The notes under the pieces were generated by a model, which was not told where the DNA came from, ran no database searches, and saw only the letters and a list, made by a program, of their open reading frames with translations. Shown here in pieces: positions 39,460 to 43,880 of a DNA stretch of 43,880 nucleotides. The position numbers and the translations under genes were made by a program. Source of the stretch: an uncultured Alphaproteobacteria bacterium (GTDB taxonomy: Bacteria; Pseudomonadota; Alphaproteobacteria; Bin95); contig CALAHN010000107.1 in the NCBI GenBank assembly GCA_937891825.1, positions 1 through 43,880 on the forward strand. Reading direction: 5' to 3'. Position 1 is the stretch's first letter. Every line of letters starts with the position of its first letter.

Positions 39460-40106
39460 AGCTTGGCGTCCTGATTTCGGGGCGCGGCACAAATCTTCAG
39501 GCGCTGATCGACGCGGCGGCGGACCCGGCGTTCCCGGCGGAAATTGCCCTCGTCCTCAGCAATCGCGGCGACGCGGCGGGCCTCGTCCGGGCCGAAGCCG
39601 CCGGCATCCCGACCGCCGTCGTCCGGCACCGGGATTTCGCCGACCGGCCGGCGTTCGAGGATGCGCTGAATGAGACGCTCGCCAGGGCGGGCGTCGAACT
39701 GGTCTGCCTCGCCGGGTTCATGCGCCTCCTGACCGCGCGGTTCGTCGACTTTTGGGCCGGCAAGGCGATCAACATTCATCCCTCGATCCTGCCGGCCTTC
39801 CCCGGCCTCGACACCCATCGCCGCGCGATCGACGCCGGCGTCCGGTTCGCCGGCGCGACCGTCCACTATCTCAGCGCCGAAATGGACGCCGGGCCGATCA
39901 TCCTGCAAGCCGCGACGCCGATCCTGCCCGAGGACGATCCCGATAGCCTTGCCGCACGTGTGCTTGAAGCCGAGCACGTCATCTATGTCCGCGCCGTTCG
40001 CTGGATCGCGGAAGGCCGGGTGACGATCACCGACGGCCGCACGCGGATCAGAGATGTCGGCGACGCCGCCGCATACGCTTTGCCAGCGAAATCCGCCGCG
40101 GTATAA
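39447..40106 (+). CDS. purN: Phosphoribosylglycinamide formyltransferase
   Basis: Transfers a formyl group from 10-formyltetrahydrofolate to glycinamide ribonucleotide, the third purine step. It has 219 residues, including a slightly long C-terminus. The phosphate-binding loop is LISGRGTNLQALID at the N-terminus. The catalytic Asn-His pair is in INIHPSILPAFPGLDTHRRA, and the catalytic Asp in AEMDAGPII. The start codon lies inside the purM 3' end, implying coupled translation. Confidence 0.98.
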   Translation: MARLKLGVLISGRGTNLQALIDAAADPAFPAEIALVLSNRGDAAGLVRAEAAGIPTAVVRHRDFADRPAFEDALNETLARAGVELVCLAGFMRLLTARFVDFWAGKAINIHPSILPAFPGLDTHRRAIDAGVRFAGATVHYLSAEMDAGPIILQAATPILPEDDPDSLAARVLEAEHVIYVRAVRWIAEGRVTITDGRTRIRDVGDAAAYALPAKSAAV

Positions 40107-40139
40107 CCCTTCAAGCAGTTACTTTCCGGAGCTCTCAAA

Positions 40140-40265
40140 ATGGTCGATTTCGAAACAGACGCCCAGGTTCGCAAAGCCGGGTGGGAATCCTTTGCCAAGA
40201 TCATGGCCTATTGCACTGTCGCCGTCGCCGGCATCCTGGCCCTGATGGGCATTTTCCTGGCCTGA
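40140..40265 (+). CDS. aa3-type cytochrome c oxidase subunit IV (41 residues)
   Basis: A very small membrane protein of 41 residues: a polar N-terminal half with KAGWESFAKIMAY, then a single membrane helix (TVAVAGILALMGIFLA). This pattern matches the tiny subunit IV of alphaproteobacterial aa3-type oxidases (COX4_pro_2 family). A GGAG lies 9 nt upstream of the ATG. It follows purN by 33 bases, far from any other oxidase subunit in the window, and is followed by a GC-rich hairpin. Confidence 0.8.
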   Translation: MVDFETDAQVRKAGWESFAKIMAYCTVAVAGILALMGIFLA

Positions 40266-40275
40266 GGCAGACCGC

Positions 40276-40305
40276 GGGCGGGCGGTTAAGCGAACGCGCC
40301 CGCCC
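40276..40305. terminator. Hairpin terminator between oxidase subunit and chrA
   Basis: GGGCGGGCG and CGCCCGCCC form a perfect 9-bp stem around a 12-nt loop between two convergent genes, 10 bases after one stop and 6 before the other. A T run is lacking, but the position suggests shared termination. Confidence 0.6.
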
Positions 40306-40311
40306 TCACTG

Positions 40312-41595
40312 CTATAGGGCCGACAGCGCGAGGCCGCCTAGCGCCGCGACGCCGAGCGTGCGGATCACGCTCCACTTCAGGCAAAGCAGCAGCGCCGCCG
40401 CGAGCAGCGCCAGCATGGCCGCGCGCCAGTCCAAGGTCGCGAGCGTCGGCGTCCAGAGCCTGACCGGCCCGTGGTCGACGGCGACGACCTCCCCGAACAG
40501 CACCTTGAGCGCGAACCAGAGCGACAGGTTCAGGATCACGCCGACGACCGCCGCCGTGATCGCCGCAAGCGCGCCCTTGAGGCGCGGCCGACCCGCGATC
40601 CAGTCCACATAAGGCGCGCCCGCAAAGATCCAGAGAAAGCACGGCGCGAATGTCGCCCAAAGCGTCACGACGGCGCCGGCGACGCCAAGCCCGATGCCGC
40701 CCGCCTTGAACGCTGCAAGGAAGCCGACGAACTCCGTCACCAGGATCAAAGGTCCGGGGGTAGTTTCAGCGAGACCCAGCCCGTCCAACATTTGACCCGG
40801 CGTCAGCCAGCCGAACGTCGTCACCACGGCTTGCGCCATATAGGCCAGCACGGCATAGGCGCCGCCGAAGGTAACGACCGCGAGTTTCGAGAAGAAGACC
40901 GCGATGTCGACCAGGATGTGATCGCCAAGCGCCGCCCAAAGCAATAGGAAGGGCGCCCCCCAGACGCAGAGCCAAAGCGCGGCCGTCGCCAGCATGCGGC
41001 GCGCGTCCGGCACGGCGGTCCGGTCGGCGACCTCGCCCCTGCCGCCTCTGAGCAAGCCCCAGAGACCCGCGCCCAGCACGACCAGAGGAAACGGCAACGA
41101 CAGGAAAAACAAGGCGACGAACGCCAGCCCGGCGATCGCCCAATGGTCGATCCCATTGAGCGCCCGCTTCGCCACCCGCAGCAAGGCCTCGATGACGACG
41201 ACCAGCACCGCGGCCTTGACGCCGAGGAAGATGGCGTTGAGCGCTGGCGCCTCGCCATAGAGCGCATAGACGATCGCGAGCGTCAGGACGACGGCGGCGC
41301 CGGGCAGCACGAACAGCAATCCTGCCGCCAGGCCGCCCAGCACGCCATGCAGCCGCCATCCGGCATAGGTCACAAGCTGCATCGCCTCCGGCCCCGGCAA
41401 CAGCATGCAGAAGCCGAGGGCATTCAAATACTGCTTTTCGGTTAGCCACTTTTTCTGATCGACGACGATCTTGTGGATCAGGCCGATCTGAGCGCCCGGC
41501 CCCCCGAACGACAGGAAGCCGATTGCGGCCCAGGCCCGAAAGGCCTCGCGGAATGTCGGACCTGTCTGTTCTGTCAATTTCCCGACCCCTTTCAC
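40312..41595 (-). CDS. chrA: Chromate transporter ChrA (two-domain)
   Basis: An inner-membrane chromate efflux protein of the CHR family, 427 residues with two homologous halves. The N-terminal half has GFLSFGGPGAQIGLIH and LNALGFCMLLPGPEAMQL. The C-terminal half has the matching FGGAYAVLAYMAQ and GLAETTPGPLILVTEFVGF. About ten hydrophobic helices are apparent. The start is a GTG that overlaps the chrB stop by four bases, so the two are translationally coupled. The protein would lower intracellular chromate, and homologues also move related oxyanions. Confidence 0.95.
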   Translation of the reverse strand: MKGVGKLTEQTGPTFREAFRAWAAIGFLSFGGPGAQIGLIHKIVVDQKKWLTEKQYLNALGFCMLLPGPEAMQLVTYAGWRLHGVLGGLAAGLLFVLPGAAVVLTLAIVYALYGEAPALNAIFLGVKAAVLVVVIEALLRVAKRALNGIDHWAIAGLAFVALFFLSLPFPLVVLGAGLWGLLRGGRGEVADRTAVPDARRMLATAALWLCVWGAPFLLLWAALGDHILVDIAVFFSKLAVVTFGGAYAVLAYMAQAVVTTFGWLTPGQMLDGLGLAETTPGPLILVTEFVGFLAAFKAGGIGLGVAGAVVTLWATFAPCFLWIFAGAPYVDWIAGRPRLKGALAAITAAVVGVILNLSLWFALKVLFGEVVAVDHGPVRLWTPTLATLDWRAAMLALLAAALLLCLKWSVIRTLGVAALGGLALSAL

Positions 41596-42389
41596 GTCTT
41601 CGCGGCCGGCCAGTCGTGGCCTTCCTCATACCCGTCGCGAGCCCAGCGATAGAGCGCGTCGTAGACAGTCAGACCAGCCGCAAGCTGCGCCAAATCGTCC
41701 CGGTAAAGCCGCGACAGCCCGACAGAGATCGCCAGCAGGCCCGCGGCTTGCGGGGCGAGTTCGGGCCGATCCGTGTCGGCGCCACGCACGACGTCCGCCA
41801 GCCGCGCCAGGGCTGGGTGGCCAAGGTTGAACTCCTCGATCATCACGTCGAACGTGCAGCGCTCGCCGCGATGGCTCCAGAACGTGTTCTCAACGTCGAA
41901 GGGAAAGGCGCCGAACCGGTCCGCGACATCCAGCACCTCCCCAGGCGCGACGAACAGGAAGCGCGCATCGGGATCGACAAAGCGCCGGATCAGCCAGGGA
42001 CAGGCGATACGATCGATCTTCGGGCGCTGCCGCGTCACCCAGAGGCCGCCTGGCGTGACGCGCGCGGCCGGGACCATGATCTCGCCCGCCTCCCGCCAGG
42101 CGACGACGCCGCCCGCGAGCGTTTCGGCTTGCACGCCATGGGCGCGCAGCAGCGCCGCCGCGCCCTGGCTCAACTTCCTGCCGCGATGACAGATGACGAC
42201 GACGCGGCGGCCGCGAAGCCGCTCGGCCAAGGTCTCGATTCTGTCGAACGGGCAGCGGATCGATGTGGGGATCAGATAGGGATGAGCGTCGAAGTCCTCG
42301 TCGATGCGAACATCGACAAGCGCAGGCGCATCGGGCGCGCCGATCAATCGGGACAATTGGGCGACGGTCATTTCAGTCGGAGACGGCAT
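41592..42389 (-). CDS. chrB: Rhodanese-ChrB fusion, chromate resistance protein
   Basis: A 265-residue two-domain protein. Residues about 1-110 form a rhodanese-like domain (ALVDVRIDEDF, then the active-site loop VVVICHRGRKLSQGAA with C67). Residues about 115-260 are the ChrB C-terminal domain (GLWVTRQRPKIDRIACPWLIRRFVDP, and the EEFNLGHPAL and FSH-like ENTFWSHRGERCTFDVMIEEF stretches). The usual ChrB N-terminal domain is missing, replaced by the sulfurtransferase domain. GAGAGGAAGGA is 6 nt upstream of the ATG. It is the first gene of the chrB-chrA pair, and a good promoter lies about 90 bases upstream. Confidence 0.92.
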   Translation of the reverse strand: MPSPTEMTVAQLSRLIGAPDAPALVDVRIDEDFDAHPYLIPTSIRCPFDRIETLAERLRGRRVVVICHRGRKLSQGAAALLRAHGVQAETLAGGVVAWREAGEIMVPAARVTPGGLWVTRQRPKIDRIACPWLIRRFVDPDARFLFVAPGEVLDVADRFGAFPFDVENTFWSHRGERCTFDVMIEEFNLGHPALARLADVVRGADTDRPELAPQAAGLLAISVGLSRLYRDDLAQLAAGLTVYDALYRWARDGYEEGHDWPAAKT

Positions 42390-42478
42390 GGCGCATCCTT
42401 CCTCTCTTGGTCATGAGGGTTATCGGACACGAAATTCGGCTGCCGCCTCACGAGGCTTTCGAAGGCCCCATGCCGCCA

Positions 42479-42508
42479 CTAATCGTCGATGTTTCGGCTG
42501 GTTGTCAA
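42479..42508 (-). promoter_or_regulatory. Sigma-70-like promoter for chrB-chrA
   Basis: On the minus strand a perfect TTGACA (42508-42503) is followed after 18 bases by GATTAG (42484-42479), a weak -10. Transcription would begin about 85 bases upstream of the chrB start. It also lies just beyond the stop of the outer-membrane protein gene. Confidence 0.4.
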
Positions 42509-42542
42509 GCAGTCAGCACATTCAGCAACTCGAGCTGCGCGG

Positions 42543-43880
42543 TCAATTGAGCGGCGCGGTCAGGCGCATCTGCCCAAAATATCCGACTGTATCTTGACCG
42601 AGCGACAGTACGCCAACCCCAGCGCCTAACCGGAACCCATTATCAAAGCTCAAGTTCAAGCCAAGGCCTAGGTTTGCCGAAAATGCATCCGCCTGCTCGC
42701 TCTCTGTCGCCGATATCGTCAACTCCTTCGTATCGCGGAACGTGTAGATCAGCGTCGCATTCCCCCAAGGCGCAACGGACCGGATCGGCCCGTCTTCCAT
42801 ATACCAGGTGCGGGAGACGTTCAGGCCTCCCGAAATTGCGACATCCTCATCAGTCCCGCCTGGAACAAACAGCGCATTGGAATCTACATAACCGTCGCGG
42901 CGGTCCCGCGTGTAGTCAATCGACACGCCTGGCGTGAGGAGAAAATCTCCGACCGTCTCCTGGCCAGATAGAGAAACTGATAGTCCCAGCCGATCGAAGT
43001 CGTAGTCGCCCCGCGCCCCGGCTATGGCGACATCTGCATCGCCGACCGAATAAGCAGCGGACAGGCCAAGGTCCAATGCCGAAAAAATCCGCAAAGACCC
43101 ATAGACGCCGCCGCCATAGGCCATCGTCTCCAGATCAAGTTGCATCCGCGCCGAATCCACATCGCCGGCCAGCAAGGACCCGAATGCCCCAAGCGTCAGG
43201 TCATCCGTCACGCCGACCGCCAAGCCCAATAGCGCCTCCGACGTAAAGCCATCGATCCCCGTCTTATCGCCGTCCAACGCCGCTACCCGGCCGCGCGCCC
43301 AGATATTCAAAGGCATGCCGGCCGCCGTCAGGGGCGTCTCGCTGCCGCCCGGCGCCATTCCAAGCCCTTTGCCTCGCGCCCATGCCGCGAAATCGTCGGT
43401 CGACCAATTGACAGAAAAACCGCCGGAGTCCGGTCGGAACAAGATTGCCTCGCCTTCGTTCAGCACCAGCTCATCGGCAGCGCCCGGCTGAACGTCGGCA
43501 GCGCCCGGCTGAACGTCGGCATCGCCTTCGCGACTATCTGGGGAGGACAAAATCCCAGATTTGCTTGCTTCCTCCTTGAGTCTCTTATGCAATGAATTCG
43601 CAGAATTAACCACCTGAGCCGCATTTAATGATTGTTGCGTCAACGCTTCAATCTCGGCCCCCACTTGCGGATTCAACTTCTGAATTAAGGCAAGTGCGTG
43701 AAGAAAACCATATCTTCTAATTGGCGTTTGAAGCAAAGGCTCGAACCGTGGGTCAAACCTACCAATAAAAATGGAGTCCACCAAGTTTCTTACTATGGTT
43801 TTTGGGTTAAAATCCACTGGATCACCGGTCACGTCCGTCAATGTGGTGTAAATTCCCGGATGGCCTGAGGTCATGATCAG
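42543..43880 (-). CDS. Autotransporter-type outer-membrane beta-barrel protein, 5' end beyond window
   Basis: At least 443 residues; the reading frame stays open to the window edge, so the true start may be outside. Residues about 1-80 are a helical region (LVDSIFIGRF, ALALIQKLNPQ, LNAAQVVNSANSLHKRL), followed by a low-complexity linker with the heptad DVQPGAA twice. Residues about 135-443 look like an autotransporter beta-barrel: alternating polar/hydrophobic strands, WARGRVAALDG, LLGLAVGVTDDLTLGAFGS, ISGGLNVSRTWYM and GLGLNLSFDNGFRLGAGVGV. The last residues APLN lack the usual terminal aromatic. The passenger content beyond the window is unknown. Confidence 0.75.
   Translation of the reverse strand: MIMTSGHPGIYTTLTDVTGDPVDFNPKTIVRNLVDSIFIGRFDPRFEPLLQTPIRRYGFLHALALIQKLNPQVGAEIEALTQQSLNAAQVVNSANSLHKRLKEEASKSGILSSPDSREGDADVQPGAADVQPGAADELVLNEGEAILFRPDSGGFSVNWSTDDFAAWARGKGLGMAPGGSETPLTAAGMPLNIWARGRVAALDGDKTGIDGFTSEALLGLAVGVTDDLTLGAFGSLLAGDVDSARMQLDLETMAYGGGVYGSLRIFSALDLGLSAAYSVGDADVAIAGARGDYDFDRLGLSVSLSGQETVGDFLLTPGVSIDYTRDRRDGYVDSNALFVPGGTDEDVAISGGLNVSRTWYMEDGPIRSVAPWGNATLIYTFRDTKELTISATESEQADAFSANLGLGLNLSFDNGFRLGAGVGVLSLGQDTVGYFGQMRLTAPLN
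43480..43521 (-). repeat. Perfect 2 x 21-bp tandem repeat within the outer-membrane protein gene
   Basis: Two identical 21-bp units (43480-43500 and 43501-43521) encode DVQPGAA twice in frame. Because the unit is a multiple of three, copy-number change would alter linker length without a frameshift. Confidence 0.9.

Overview
The window is GC-rich, densely coded chromosomal DNA with genes on both strands and no gap above about 250 bases. Its gene content points to an alphaproteobacterium, probably Rhodospirillales-like: HdaA, an EipB/DUF1849 envelope protein, a four-helix-lacking tiny aa3 oxidase subunit IV, a zinc-finger DinB, and the runs glyQ-glyS-ppdK and hdaA/ppk/ppx. The species cannot be named from sequence alone. 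I see no rRNA, tRNA, CRISPR array, insertion sequence or transcription-factor gene of a classical family.

Left part (1-9.6 kb): on the minus strand an acyl-CoA dehydrogenase-like gene and the two subunits of B12-dependent methylmalonyl-CoA mutase (end of propionyl-CoA and branched-chain catabolism). Divergent from these is a tight plus-strand operon: methylglutaconyl-type enoyl-CoA hydratase, Old Yellow Enzyme, SDR, a MlaC/Ttg2D-like periplasmic lipid carrier and a Sel1-repeat protein. A gamma carbonic anhydrase and a DUF2786 protein with an apparent ATT start follow on the minus strand.

Middle (11-25.6 kb): glyQ-glyS-ppdK, then pobA (4-hydroxybenzoate 3-hydroxylase), an aldo/keto reductase, two paralogous Baeyer-Villiger-type flavoprotein monooxygenases that converge on one perfect 11-bp hairpin, and a minus-strand group of an LLM-type oxidoreductase, a cupin and (S)-ureidoglycine aminohydrolase. 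This is the accessory, catabolic part of the window.

Right part (25.6-42.4 kb): mostly housekeeping. dinB overlaps eipB tail to tail; eipB overlaps the end of aspS; rnd overlaps ppx tail to tail. A minus-strand run DUF2066-perM-hdaA-SDR-ppk-ppx couples replication control and polyphosphate metabolism, with an active-site-altered SDR lying between hdaA and ppk. purM-purN and a 41-residue cytochrome oxidase subunit follow, then a chromate-resistance pair (rhodanese-ChrB fusion and ChrA). The window ends inside an autotransporter-type outer-membrane protein whose 5' part is visibly AT-richer and carries a perfect 21-bp tandem repeat.

No clearly unprecedented multi-gene system was found. The most worthwhile oddities are the non-canonical ATT start, the acyl-CoA dehydrogenase-like protein with an unrecognised C-terminal third, the cysteine-less PP0621-like protein, the convergent monooxygenase pair beside an isolated ureidoglycine aminohydrolase, and the SDR lacking the Tyr/Lys pair.
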